A stretch of DNA of 64,000 nucleotides from positions 1,426,001 to 1,490,000 of the forward strand of contig BLLK01000069.1 in assembly GCA_021927905.1 (NCBI GenBank). Reading direction: 5' to 3'. The stretch's first letter is position 1. The number at the start of each line of letters is the position of its first letter. Positions 32,270 through 43,126 of this stretch are shown here, in pieces. This stretch comes from Chaetoceros tenuissimus (Eukaryota > Bacillariophyta > Thalassiosirophyceae > Chaetocerotales > Chaetocerotaceae). Under the pieces are notes generated by a model. The model was given only the letters and a program-made list of their open reading frames with translations, ran no database searches and was not told where the DNA came from. The translations under genes and the position numbers were made by a program.

Positions 32270-33823
32270 ATGAGCAACAATGTGGATTCACGTTCTCTAG
32301 CTATTTTTAGAATCCTTTTAGGATCATATTTAATCTACGACATCATTTCTCGACTACAACACGGAAAATACTCTCTCCTTTGGTACACATCAACAGCTGA
32401 AGGATCCTATTTGGATGCTGATGACACTCCTCATCGATCGCCAATTCATAGAGTATGGTTTTATCGCGGAAGTGCATCGTTGCAGATTATCCTTTTCTGC
32501 ATTACCTTTTTTCTTGGATTATCATTTACTCTAGGTTTCAAGTGCAATAGATTTACCAAAACTTTGCTTTGGCTCAATGTAACTGCAATGCAGTGTCGAT
32601 GCATGCCAGTTCACGACGGATCAGATACCTATTTTCGGCATTTATTACTGTGGTGTACATTCATACCTGTAGAAAAGGTCTGGTCTATAGATTCAATCAG
32701 TCAAAATGAAAATAAGGGAAGAGAAACAAAATCTGACTTGCAGAAATCTAAAGTCATTCATATTGAAAAAGGCTACAATACTTTGCCAATTTTTGCAGTA
32801 AAATTGCAGATCGTATTAATGTATGTTGGGACAGTCTTACACAGATCTCTGGATTTGTATGGATTCTCTATGAAAATTTTTCAATGCAAATGGTTGCCAC
32901 CACAACTCACTGCAGTGCACTATGCTCTGGGTGGATCATTTGCAACCAGAGATATCGCTCTTGGTGATTTTGTGAGATCAAACATTTACATATCGAAATT
33001 TATGACGCTGACTGCGATTTTAATTGAAGGTATTGCACCAATAATGTGCTTGGTACTGAAGAAGAAAGCATACATTCCTCAGATTCTCTTGGTAAAGCTA
33101 CATTTTGGACTTTTACTCCTTATGAATTTACCGGTAGCAATGGCAGCAACAAGTATATTTACACCTACTTCCATGATTGACAAGATGCAACGGCAGCTTT
33201 CAAAGATATTTCCAAGTACAGTTAAAAACCCAGTACCTTCTAGTCCAACGTCAATGAAAAAGAAAGATATGGATGATTGCACAGTTGCAAAGAATAAGAA
33301 AACAAAAAGGAAAAGCAAACCATTCATTGCATATTTTTTCTTCTTTTACATGTTGTACGATTTTGGAGGGAATCGCAACTGGTACAAGAAAATAGACTCA
33401 GGAGATGTAGGAGAATTTTTGAGGTTCTCGCAGTATTGGGTTATGTATTCAGGTCCTCCAACTACAACTTCACATGCACTTCTCACAGGATCGATAGGAG
33501 AAACAAGAGGCATAAATGTTTGGCAATGGATAAAGACTCGTGAAATCCAAGTGGTCGATATAGAGGCGTTTCAGGACGGTGAAATATGGACCAATTTTAC
33601 TCATGTCTATCCCTCACCAAGATTTGAGAGAGCCATGTTGGATTGGAGCAAAATACACGACAAAAGAAGAACGCAACGATTACTTCAAGGTATATGTGAG
33701 GTGACACCTTTTGACGAACTGACTTTCATTGTACAAAACTTGGACATCAATCCACCAGGCATTGACACTAGATTTTCTCGTAGAAGGCCAGATACATCAA
33801 CATCTGTAACATGCAAAAATTAA
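32270..33823 (+). CDS. HTTM-domain membrane protein
   Basis: 517 residues from the ATG at 32270 (context CACCATGAG). The opening DSRSLAIFRILLGSYLIYD fits the HTTM domain (the membrane module of vitamin-K-dependent gamma-carboxylase and many bacterial proteins), with several following helices, for example LQIILFCITFFLGLSFTLGF and FGLLLLMNLPVAMAATS. Within the second helix bundle lies a cluster of Lys residues (about 340-360) and a Trp-rich C-terminal region (WQWIKTREIQVVDIEAF). No carboxylase active site is evident. Function unknown; a lipid or redox role is only inference. Confidence 0.65.
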   Translation: MSNNVDSRSLAIFRILLGSYLIYDIISRLQHGKYSLLWYTSTAEGSYLDADDTPHRSPIHRVWFYRGSASLQIILFCITFFLGLSFTLGFKCNRFTKTLLWLNVTAMQCRCMPVHDGSDTYFRHLLLWCTFIPVEKVWSIDSISQNENKGRETKSDLQKSKVIHIEKGYNTLPIFAVKLQIVLMYVGTVLHRSLDLYGFSMKIFQCKWLPPQLTAVHYALGGSFATRDIALGDFVRSNIYISKFMTLTAILIEGIAPIMCLVLKKKAYIPQILLVKLHFGLLLLMNLPVAMAATSIFTPTSMIDKMQRQLSKIFPSTVKNPVPSSPTSMKKKDMDDCTVAKNKKTKRKSKPFIAYFFFFYMLYDFGGNRNWYKKIDSGDVGEFLRFSQYWVMYSGPPTTTSHALLTGSIGETRGINVWQWIKTREIQVVDIEAFQDGEIWTNFTHVYPSPRFERAMLDWSKIHDKRRTQRLLQGICEVTPFDELTFIVQNLDINPPGIDTRFSRRRPDTSTSVTCKN

Positions 33824-33948
33824 GCATGTCAAAGTATGCCAGACACTTTCAAAAATTAATTTTTTTTTTTCAAAGTAGACTAGTACTATTTGAATCGGTA
33901 GAAAGAACAAAATTGAAATATCTTATTTCTTTAAATATTGAAATAAAG

Positions 33949-35522
33949 TTAACGCCCTCCTGCAGTCAAAGGTTTCACAGCATTTACAGCAGGCAACTCA
34001 ATATCATTGGGAGTTGTTGTGTCTCTATATTGTACAGCAGGTGCTTCAGTCTTTGGAGCTCCGTGGCCATGTCCATGTCCACCTCCTTTTCCTTTCTTTC
34101 CCATGAAGTTCATTACCATTGACGTTACACAAATCACCAAACCCGTTATTTGTACTCCATTCAAATGATGACCATAAAAGTAGATACTAGCAACGAGTGT
34201 GGTCACTTTTCTTGCTAGACCAATGATACTGCAAGTAAGTGCACCAAACTTGGATATAGTAACTAGAGGAATAATAAAAATGAGATGATGGAAAAGGCGA
34301 AAAAGAAATATTAAATGAAATACTCACCAAATATGAAAACCTGGCCCATAGCACCAGTCAGTCCAAGCGCAACCAAAACAAATCCCATATCTTGACACAT
34401 TTGCAGAAAGACATGAACCTGGTTTAGAACAAGAAGAGATACGCCTGCAATAATCGTTTTTCCCAACTGAATGTTGTACATGAGATCAAAGGGTCCAACA
34501 GAATGAACAGCCATGAGCTTATCCTCATATGCTCCCGTACCACCATCAAAACAAAGCGATATGAAAAGTAAAATGATTCCCACAATTTGACTACTAGAAG
34601 AAAGCTCACTATCACCCGAAGATTTCTTTGATGACGAACCACCTCCCATGAAAAGCCCAACTCCTGCAACAATTAAACATACATTGATGTATTTTTTGAG
34701 AGGATATTTTTTCCCCATGAGTGCTCCCATAATCATTACTGGCACAGGTTTACAACTCTTGGCGAGTACCTGAATAGGAAAGATGACATATCTGCACATT
34801 TGATTTAGGTAAAATCAGATTGGTGTTGAAAATATTGGTACTAGGTAATATCATGACTCGACTCACCTAAGACTCCTCACACTACAAAAGGTACTTCCCA
34901 TACTAGTAATTCCCAATACTGCAAATCTAGCAGGCGGAATAGTTGTAGGCACCTCATCTCTCACATGTCTTCCTGCTGCAGCAGTAACAGTATATAGCAA
35001 ACTGGTTACAAATAAAAAGCTCAATTCATGTAATTTTCTACCACCACTAGTAGCATATTCCAACAAAAGTCCATAGCCCACAAAAGACATCATGATTCCA
35101 AAGAAACATATCGCAAGCCAAAGCAATTTTCCTTTTGAATTTAATGACTCATCATGATCATAAGTTGTGCTGGTATTGAGAACATGTTCGTTATTCTGAG
35201 TATTATATAAATCATCAATTTGACGCTGACCATCTTCATGAGATAATAATCCATGAAATTCGGATTGACCTTCGATATCTTCACTATCATCATAGCTTAC
35301 TTCGTCATCACTTGAAGACAAGTCTCCTGAATATGCGGCATTCAGTTTTTCATTTTCTTGTGATCCAACTTGTTTCACTGGAGATGATGGTGCTGATCCT
35401 GCTGCCCTATCTGGTGATGCTTCATCGTTTGTATCGGAAGATATAGATGCCGGTGGTGACTTTTTATTCTTTTGCAATGACAGTGATGCTGCTCCTCCAG
35501 CTGTGAGTACCGTCGGTGCCAT
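33949..35522 (-). CDS. nucleotide-sugar transporter, SLC35B (UAA) family
   Basis: Three exons, 34867-35522, 34328-34791 and 33949-34262, separated by 75-nt and 65-nt introns, give 477 residues. Joining yields CSVRSLRYVIFPIQVLAKSCKPVPVMIMG, close to the family signature of UDP-galactose/PAPS transporters (QVLAKSCKPIPVM), and IFVTISKFGALTCSIIGLARK, also typical. These carriers move nucleotide sugars or PAPS from cytosol into the ER/Golgi lumen for glycosylation or sulfation. About ten hydrophobic helices are visible after a ~130-residue acidic, Ser-rich N-terminal tail. The C-terminus is Gly/His-rich (GGGHGHGHG). Substrate cannot be chosen from sequence alone. Confidence 0.85.
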
Positions 35523-35988
35523 TTTTACGTGAATTTTCTTCCTTCAAATATATAAAAAGGAAAGAACAATGTATGGATAATCTATATTTTTACAATACCA
35601 AGATGAAGAGTAGTATGAAGACTCTCATAAGTTGGTTTTCCAAATCATTTCGATGTTTTGTTTGTTTTGTTTGAAATAGTTCCGTTGCAGAGGTTTGTCC
35701 GTCTACTCGTAAGTACGTACAGGTTTGTTTAAACAGTCATTCTTGTTCTCCCTTTCTCTTCTTTATCTCTTGGGTTCAACCGTATTCAACTAGGGAGTAC
35801 CATACCTAGAAGCTTTCATTTCTTTACTTTCTTTCTGCGCTTTTGTTGGAAAACACGACTGTGTTTTGCAGCACTTTTGCAGCCACAACACGAACAGCAG
35901 AATGCAATTGCATTTCTTCATAGTTTTTTCATCGCCAATTCATTCACAGTGTCGACTTCTTCATTTCTAATCTACCTATACAGGAACT
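35523..35988. other. divergent promoter region, transporter / ubiquitin protease
   Basis: 466 bp with a GTACGTAC palindrome at 35713-35720. No gene or RNA recognised. Confidence 0.45.
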
Positions 35989-37992
35989 ATGTCAGCAGCA
36001 GTAATGACCTCACCTATACCTCAAGAATGGGACAAGGATGTGATTCGTGAAGAGGAGTATAGAAATCTTTTAACCACCAATGTTTCATTTGCCTCCAATC
36101 CCATAGTTGCACCTAGGTGCGCCGATGTAAATTTTCAAAATGAAGGTAGTGAAAATGAAAGTAGCTGTGCAGACTATGACATTCAAGGCGAAGCCATGGA
36201 CAATGATTCATCGTGCTTGGAAAATAACGATGATGGTGTATTAGAAATGGCAGAACAAGCAGAAGAGGTTGGACCTTTGCACCATGAAAATGAAAACAAA
36301 ACTGATTGTCTTGAAGAAAATGTTGATTGTAATCTTGAAGAACATTCTATCTCAAATGATACTCAGGAGCAAGTTGCGTCAAATCAGCAAAGTAGTGCAG
36401 AAGATACAACGCCAATGTCTCCTCCTGTCCTTTCGACAACAAATATCAGTCACAGAGGCCTTCGAAACTTGGGAAATACATGCTACCTTAATTCAGCCAT
36501 GCAGTTACTCATGGGAGTAGGAGGATTCTCAAAAGACATTATAGATTCTTATCAAAAAGATCAAGCACGTGATGATGAATCTTGCTCAATGCGAGATGCC
36601 CTAGCTTTGTTTTTTTTATCAATGCAACAGCAACCAAGCCAATCACCTAATGAGAATGATTTATATCAGAACGCAGGTGATCCATCAGAGTTGAAAAAAG
36701 TGATTGATGAAAAGACATCACTGTTTGAAGGATTCTGGCAACAGGATGCTCACGAATTTTTGAATACTATTTTAGATTTACTGCATGATGAATTAGATAG
36801 TGATGAGAATGATGATGAAACGAAGAACGACAGTGATGAAAAGTCGATAAAGACGGAAGCAACTGTGGACTGTAATAGTGAAGACGAACAATTTCAAAGT
36901 CCAATGAATGACAATGATTTTGTATTTGTCGATGCTGTGCCTTCTTCATCACTCAATATTTCCAATCACACAATGGACACTAATGATACTAGCGAGCGCG
37001 AGCATAAAAAAGCAAGACATAGCAGTGCTTCAACTTTAACAAAGGCACTATCATTTTCCGATCTCGGCTACAGAGGAATCAGTTCTCTATTACACGGTGA
37101 TAGTGAAGACTTGACCACCGAGATGGTTGAAACTTACAGCTTATGCCAGGAAATACCAACTTCAACTGCGGAATCTTTTCAAGGTAGCGATGTTGAGAAT
37201 CCATCAGAAAATTCATCAATGGCAACAGAAAGTGTTGATAAAAGTGAAGACAGCACAAGTAAAGAGAAGCCGTTGTGGAACCCTTGCAATATTGTCGACA
37301 ATTACTTCACCACAATTATTCGAACACACCTAACATGCGAATCGTGCAAATTTACAAGGTCGAAAGATGAAGTTTATCGTAATATCTCTATTGATGTTGG
37401 ACAGTCTAATGATGCATGTCAGGAAAATTCAATAGAAGAAGGGTTGCGAAATTTTTTCAAGACTGAAAAGCATGAATTGAAATGTGAAAAGTGTTTCTGC
37501 GAAGCTGCAGTCGTCGAGAAACAAATTGCAAAATTACCAAAGGCTTTGATTATTCATCTCAAACGTTTCATAGTGGATATTAGTGATGATTACTCATCCA
37601 TCTCGTATCGGAAGAACGATAGTCCAGTGGAACTCGATAATATCTTATCCTTGCGTGATAATGACAACAATAGCTCTCTTGCTACTTCATTGACAAACGA
37701 TGTGACATTCCCTAATCACTCCCAAACAGAGGACGACGAAATTGATGCAATGTCAGTTGAAAGCGAAGTGAGTTATATCGATATACAGAAAAAGAATCAG
37801 CGATATGAAATTCGTGGAGCTGTTCATCATCTTGGTGAATCAGCAATTTGCGGTCATTACACTGCAGATGTCTTGAGAGAAGAAGCTTGGCTAAGATTCA
37901 ACGATGCCTACGTAACTAGTATGGGGGATAATGAAATGCTGACTAATGGGTTTCAGCAAAGTTGCTATATGGTTTCTTATGACCTGGTTTAA
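35989..37992 (+). CDS. ubiquitin-specific protease (USP, peptidase C19)
   Basis: 667 residues, single exon. USPs cleave ubiquitin from proteins. The Cys box GLRNLGNTCYLNSAMQLL near residue 160 carries the nucleophile, QQDAHEFLNTILDLL follows, and the His box GAVHHLGESAICGHYTADV near residue 615 carries the catalytic His, with the Asn/Asp-type third residue in RFNDAYVTS. Two Cys pairs (CESC, CEKC) form the structural zinc site of the fingers. The catalytic domain is interrupted by a long Ser/Glu-rich insertion (about residues 265-430). The N-terminal 155 residues are acidic and low complexity. Substrates unknown. Confidence 0.92.
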   Translation: MSAAVMTSPIPQEWDKDVIREEEYRNLLTTNVSFASNPIVAPRCADVNFQNEGSENESSCADYDIQGEAMDNDSSCLENNDDGVLEMAEQAEEVGPLHHENENKTDCLEENVDCNLEEHSISNDTQEQVASNQQSSAEDTTPMSPPVLSTTNISHRGLRNLGNTCYLNSAMQLLMGVGGFSKDIIDSYQKDQARDDESCSMRDALALFFLSMQQQPSQSPNENDLYQNAGDPSELKKVIDEKTSLFEGFWQQDAHEFLNTILDLLHDELDSDENDDETKNDSDEKSIKTEATVDCNSEDEQFQSPMNDNDFVFVDAVPSSSLNISNHTMDTNDTSEREHKKARHSSASTLTKALSFSDLGYRGISSLLHGDSEDLTTEMVETYSLCQEIPTSTAESFQGSDVENPSENSSMATESVDKSEDSTSKEKPLWNPCNIVDNYFTTIIRTHLTCESCKFTRSKDEVYRNISIDVGQSNDACQENSIEEGLRNFFKTEKHELKCEKCFCEAAVVEKQIAKLPKALIIHLKRFIVDISDDYSSISYRKNDSPVELDNILSLRDNDNNSSLATSLTNDVTFPNHSQTEDDEIDAMSVESEVSYIDIQKKNQRYEIRGAVHHLGESAICGHYTADVLREEAWLRFNDAYVTSMGDNEMLTNGFQQSCYMVSYDLV

Positions 37993-38069
37993 TTAAAAAG
38001 TAATGTAAAATCGAAATTTCGACGGACATGAAACCCGCACTATTCAAATTTAACGTCACTCTTCTTCCA

Positions 38070-38712
38070 GGGGTTACGGTAATTATCGTTTTTTCCATTT
38101 TTCCATTGGAAATACCACACACAAAATGGAACTGTCACAAAGTTCATATAAACGTACGTAGTTCTAGTTTGTAGACAAAAAATACGTACGTATAAAGAAT
38201 CTTGTTTGAAATGTCCACTTTCAAAAATATCATATGTCGGCTCCTACGTTTTCTTATCATGACAGAGTTTGATGATCAAATTCGTAGCTTCGCGTCGTAT
38301 AGCATCGTATAGCATCGCATCGCATCGCATCGCATAGCGTAGCATCGCGTCGTATAGCATCGCATGGACAAAATACTAAGAAAAATCATGACATGCAACC
38401 GTAGCATCACATAGCATCACATCGCATCACATCACATCGCATCACATCGCATCGCATCGCATCTCATCGCATCGTATAGCGTCGTATAACATGACATGAC
38501 CATTTTCACTATGTACGTACAATGTAGGATCCGATTTCTTTATGCAGTCTTGTGAAGTTTTACTGAAAAAAAAACAAAAAAAGAAAAAGAAGCACTATTC
38601 GAAATGTATGGTAAGGCACCTACAAACCTACGGAAAAAGTCTACCAAAATTCTATATTTTTTTTGGAGAACCAGAAATTTCCATCAAAAAACATGAATTA
38701 CCGTAACTCCCC
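38070..38712. repeat. possible inverted-repeat element carrying a pentamer satellite
   Basis: The left edge near 38072 reads GGTTACGGTAATT and the right edge near 38697-38709 reads AATTACCGTAACTCC, so at least 12 bases are inverted (GTTACGGTAATT), with more T-rich similarity beyond. No clear target-site duplication. The interior contains two satellite blocks and several TACGTACG palindromes. It could be a short non-autonomous DNA transposon or just a local inverted repeat. Confidence 0.4.
38291..38500. repeat. GCATC/GCATA-type pentamer satellite, two blocks
   Basis: Two blocks (about 38291-38366 and 38401-38500) built of five-base units GCATC, GCATA and CATCA with frequent exchanges. The blocks are separated by about 35 bp of unique sequence. 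No coding potential. Confidence 0.85.
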
Positions 38713-38915
38713 ATTCAACGTATGATTTTTTGGCGAACTTCATCCCTTTTCGCCAACCTTTTTAGCAGCTGGCTTCCTCTCTCTCTTCATGAGCACATCA
38801 GCACATCTGAACATACCACTAGGTACATCACATTACTAACTTTCATCTCTTCAATTACCAAGAAGGAGTACATTTTGCACAAGCATATCTCCAAATATCT
38901 CTATTCAATCAAAAC

Positions 38916-39617
38916 ATGTCTTCGGGTGCAACTAATACGGCCGGTATGGTCGAGATGGCAAAAGCTGCGTAAGTTTCCATTCTTTTTCGTCCATCTACCA
39001 TACATAAAGCTGATACAATCTCACAATTTCAATCACACAGTGATCAGGCAAACAAGGCAATGAATGCAGTGTCGGGAGCTATTCCAGATGAAGCTAAATC
39101 GTACATGAGACAAGCAAAAGAAAAGATTCTTGACAGTGACAAACTTCGTTCATTCTCAGATTTTTTTGGGTTCGGTGAACAAGGAGCATTTAACGTAGCA
39201 CTCAATCCGACCGTGCTTTGCCCTAGAATCAAGGACAATATTGTTTTCTTCTACCTAAACTACATTCTTCTTGCGGCAGTTATTTTCCTAATTACTTTGT
39301 TGGCCACCATGATCAACCCAAGTACTATTGTAATGTTCATTTGTTTGGCAGCTGCCTGGTTTGTTGTAATGAAAGCTACTGCAGAAGATAAAAAGTTTGG
39401 ACCAATCACAATCACCAGAAAGAATGCAACATTCCTCATGATGATAATCTCTGGAATCGTAGCATTCTTTGTTGTCAAAGACATTTTTTTCATTACGCTT
39501 GGATCGGGTTCAGCTTTCTCTTTGATTCATGCAATATTTAGAAATGGAACTAAGGAGAAAATCGATGCACTTAGCAGTAGCGCAGTACCAAATGAAACTG
39601 AAATGCCTCATGTTTAA
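38916..39617 (+). CDS. PRA1-family prenylated Rab acceptor
   Basis: Exons 38916-38968 and 39041-39617 join over a 72-nt GTAAGT...CACAG intron, giving 209 residues (junction KAADQANKAM). PRA1 proteins sit in ER and Golgi membranes and help load prenylated Rab GTPases. The signature region is DFFGFGEQGAFNVALNPTVLCPRIKDNI, followed by two hydrophobic hairpins (FYLNYILLAAVIFLITLLAT and ATFLMMIISGIVAFFVVKDIFFI), the usual PRA1 plan. Length fits the family. The gene lies just after the satellite region. Confidence 0.85.
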
Positions 39618-39989
39618 TTGATCCAAGTTTGTAGACGATTGTGTATGTGAGAATCAAAATCGACGACGCAATACTATGGAGAATGGAAAACATCGCTGAC
39701 TCTGGAATAATAATGACATGTACATATTCAGATTTATTATCACAAAATGAATGATTGGGCTAATTTACTAACCGATAAAAACCCTTATATTTTGTTGCAC
39801 CACAAGCGAATGGAATACGCTGTAAAGTACGCTTTTTACTGCTTGATGCATTTGAAAGGTTGAAAGAAATCACACATCAAATACTATTCATGGCTTTCAA
39901 TATTAAAGTGTCAACTATAGACGAAAACAGAAAGTATAGAGATTTCACAATATGGAGGAATAGCTTTCATGAAATAAAAATGGTCAAAA

Positions 39990-40646
39990 CAAGGGTCACC
40001 AAATTTTTCAAACAAAGAACACAATGACGTTTTTTTTATTTTTGCCCGAAATTTACTAACTTACTAAGTTACTACCGAAAAATAAAAAATGACTATCGTT
40101 TTTTTTGTAGTAGCCACACAATAATTTACTTACTACTATATAACTAGGAAATCTATCGTTCGCATCACCTAATGCTGTCTACGGATCTATTGATGTCAAA
40201 TGTCAGAAAGCTAGAAAATAATAATGGAAGACTAAAGATGGCGTCGATCTGCAGCATTATTAAATAGCTACAGAAAGTAAAAAATGGAGGCGAGGTCATG
40301 TAGCAAGTTGTCTTTGTTTCCTTACTTTCTCTCTGGAATGTGCAAGCAATAATTTTTAAAGGTAATCTCAAACATGCAGCTTCATCTTCTATGATTTATT
40401 GCATTGAAGAAAAGTAAGTAGCATTCTAATAAAATTCGAAAGGAAAGATTGTACAATACTTAGGTACGTACTACATAGTAGTAAAGCAAAAGCTCAAAAC
40501 CTATTTTTTACTCTTTTTTTAATTTCTGGCCCAAAAATTACTAAATTTACTAAAAAATTTCAGAAGTCAAAAAACTTTTTTTGGGATGAAAATTTACTGT
40601 ACTTACTAGTCATTGTGTAGGAAACTGAAATTTTTGGTGACCCTTG
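39990..40646. mobile_element. MITE-like non-autonomous DNA transposon, hAT-like ends
   Basis: The left end begins CAAGGGTCACCAAA at 39990 and the right end is its reverse complement, ending TTTGGTGACCCTTG at 40646; the terminal inverted repeat is about 21 bp with two mismatches. Directly outside each end lies GTCAAAA (39983-39989 and 40647-40653), a 7-bp target-site duplication; an 8-bp reading GGTCAAAA is possible if the right end is one base shorter. The CAAGGG start and 7-8 bp duplication fit the hAT superfamily. The 657-bp interior is AT-rich, with TTACT motifs near both ends and no transposase frame. Confidence 0.75.
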
Positions 40647-40859
40647 GTCAAAATGAAAAAAAGTAAAAAGTCTAAAAATGGGACTAAATGAGAGGAGCCA
40701 ATCCCATGTGGCATGTGGGACTTGGCTTCCCTAAAATGTCAGTTTCCGAAATTTTGCATCAAACGCTTGTTCCAGATCCAACTTCATTCTTTCATCACAA
40801 GTGCAAGTAATCATTAAAGTTCCTGCAAATATTTTCTATTCATAAACCATATATATAGA

Positions 40860-42701
40860 ATGGCTAACTTTGCCATTGGAGTAGGATCTCCTAGCGACAA
40901 TAGTCGCAAAAGATCTAGAAAGAAAAAGAGTAAAGGATTCTATACAAACAAAAAATCCAACATGAGTAAGAGTGAAGGGACAAAGAAATCCACAGTATAT
41001 TTAGATGATAAAGAGATTAGAAAAGTATTTAAGAGTTCTACAAAAGCAGAAAGAGAAAGATTTGTTGCTCTAGGCTTACCTCAAAGAGATATGTTTGAAA
41101 AAATGGACAGGTATTTCATGTGGCGTAGGGAAATGTACCTTGATTCAAAAGAATTTAGAAAACAAAAGAAATCACTCAAAACAGATAGCGATGTATGGGA
41201 TTTTGCCGTATCTCATACAGCTCAATATACCAAAACCAGTCTATCAAATAAAGGAAGCATTTCATTACCTCGTATCATCAAGTTCAGTACCTCTGATGCA
41301 GATTTTACAGCCTCCGACGACAGGCGTGTTGCGCAAGTACTTCCTGGCCTCATCGACAAAAACATCGCTCCTCTCTCATTCTACGCACAGTGTGTTGCTA
41401 CATACCTTGAGCTCAAATTCGATAGAAAGAAGAACGATGACATTCATGTACATGTTGATGTTCGTCAAGGAGTGAACTGGCCTAACTTGACACCTTTGAC
41501 TTTGATCCCATTTACAACAGAGCTGGCAGGACTACTGACTGACTATATGCCAAACAGATTGTACAAGATCTATGTATATCCTTTGCCAACAGTAGCATCA
41601 CCAGTGTGGTCAATGTACAAGGCGTTGATAGGATCAGAGTATGCTAATAAGGTGGAGGTGTTTTGGGGCGAGTCAACGTTAGCAGATGCAGAGTTGCCAG
41701 AGGGTTTGGAGGATGTTGGTTGTAGGGGTCAGCTGCTGAGGGATCTTGAGCACAGTAGATATGATGAATTTATTTCTTTTGGTAATGATCGCAAACAAAG
41801 TTCTTCGCTGAATGGTATTGATCAGTTTTTAATGTGCTTTGGACTCATGAGTGTAAATAATGATTTGACTCAAGAAGTTGTCGAAGAGCCTGTGACAGAG
41901 GAAAAGAAACGAAAATTATCTTGGTGGAAGAAGGTTGGTAGAAGAAAGCGTCAGAAACTAAATCCCGAATTTATTGACCCTCCACTTCGAAAGAAGTTCA
42001 CGCCAATTCATGATAGATTCCAAGATGATACGGTTGTGTCAACTGAGTATGACTCTCTACGTGAAAAAAACAGTTTTCCTGAATATGATTGGTTGATAAA
42101 AGAAGATATGACTACTGAGATGATTCCTCTTGTTTCATCCGACTCTGATGTGTCTACTTCTACTTCGCCCAGTTCTACGAACGGAACTCTATCGAAAACT
42201 GAGATTCCAAAGGTTGAAATATCCGATACCAAGGCACACACCACAAAGAAGAAATGGGAGAGAAGTGAAATCACAAAAAGAATCAAGACAAGATCGAACG
42301 CTCGCGTTGGAATAGGAAGAAAGGCATCAAAGAGGAGATATGAAAAGAAACAAAGTAAAACAGATGAAAATATTGGCCTTTTCCTTCAAAAATCTAAAAA
42401 GAAGAAGAATGGAGTTTACTTTTTATTCGCTGATGATGGAGATATTGATGATAAATCTATGGTTGTGATTCCTGTTGATCCTAATGAAAAAGAATCAGCA
42501 TCATTCGTCAAAGATCTTGTTCGTGAAGAAGAGACAAGAAAACAGTCTTCGGCAGTTCCAGCAGAAGAAACATCCGAAGATAACGCTTTCTTCCACTTCA
42601 CACAAGCTATTCCATCAAAGGCCTCGAATTTTGGTGTATCTTCCGACTCTTCTGTGGAAGCATTTTGGTCTATTTCAAAGGATGAGACTTGGCGCACGTG
42701 A
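40860..42701 (+). CDS. CRAL-TRIO (Sec14-like) domain protein, paralogue 1
   Basis: 613 residues, single exon. A Lys-rich head precedes a helical segment (STKAERERFVALGLPQRD) and the CRAL-TRIO lipid-binding fold (about residues 140-285), for example VHVDVRQGVNWPNLTPLTLI and PNRLYKIYVYPLPTVASPVW, which match the Sec14 pattern of a beta-strand region followed by the gate helices. Such domains bind and exchange phosphoinositides or tocopherol-like lipids. The C-terminal half is charged and low complexity (Lys/Ser-rich). The core is nearly identical in DNA to that of the next gene (see the findings), while both tails differ. Confidence 0.7.
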   Translation: MANFAIGVGSPSDNSRKRSRKKKSKGFYTNKKSNMSKSEGTKKSTVYLDDKEIRKVFKSSTKAERERFVALGLPQRDMFEKMDRYFMWRREMYLDSKEFRKQKKSLKTDSDVWDFAVSHTAQYTKTSLSNKGSISLPRIIKFSTSDADFTASDDRRVAQVLPGLIDKNIAPLSFYAQCVATYLELKFDRKKNDDIHVHVDVRQGVNWPNLTPLTLIPFTTELAGLLTDYMPNRLYKIYVYPLPTVASPVWSMYKALIGSEYANKVEVFWGESTLADAELPEGLEDVGCRGQLLRDLEHSRYDEFISFGNDRKQSSSLNGIDQFLMCFGLMSVNNDLTQEVVEEPVTEEKKRKLSWWKKVGRRKRQKLNPEFIDPPLRKKFTPIHDRFQDDTVVSTEYDSLREKNSFPEYDWLIKEDMTTEMIPLVSSDSDVSTSTSPSSTNGTLSKTEIPKVEISDTKAHTTKKKWERSEITKRIKTRSNARVGIGRKASKRRYEKKQSKTDENIGLFLQKSKKKKNGVYFLFADDGDIDDKSMVVIPVDPNEKESASFVKDLVREEETRKQSSAVPAEETSEDNAFFHFTQAIPSKASNFGVSSDSSVEAFWSISKDETWRT

Positions 42702-43126
42702 AAGTTATTCATATAATCTTTTTCTGTAAAACATTAGGTACTGTATTTTTATTAATTGATTTTAATAAAAAATAAAAAATGATTTCTTTCTCATCATATA
42801 CCTAGAAAGATCGAAAAATTGAAGAAATATATTCAGTTATGATGAAATGGCAACGACCATACAAACATACGTTATAAATGCATGAAATTGAACAATTGTT
42901 CTGGAATTTTTTAATCACTTCAAATTTAGGCTAAATTCGCAAATACAGAATTTAAATCAGACAATTATAGCTGAGTAGTTGATCGTTCGTTCCCGTTCTT
43001 GGGATTCCGAAATAAGACAATTGAAAATTTAATCGCAACGGTTGAGGGTAGACGAGGCTATCATTTTTTGCAGAAGTTACTGATGCCAATAGGAACATAA
43101 TACTCCTAATCAAAACCATACTTACC
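42702..43126. other. intergenic between CRAL-TRIO paralogues
   Basis: 425 bp, AT-rich; 3' flank of one gene and promoter of the next. No feature recognised. Confidence 0.4.

Noticed and set aside
38722-39063. 113-residue frame before the PRA1 gene
   Set aside because: Overlaps the spliced first exon of PRA1 and has no recognisable content.
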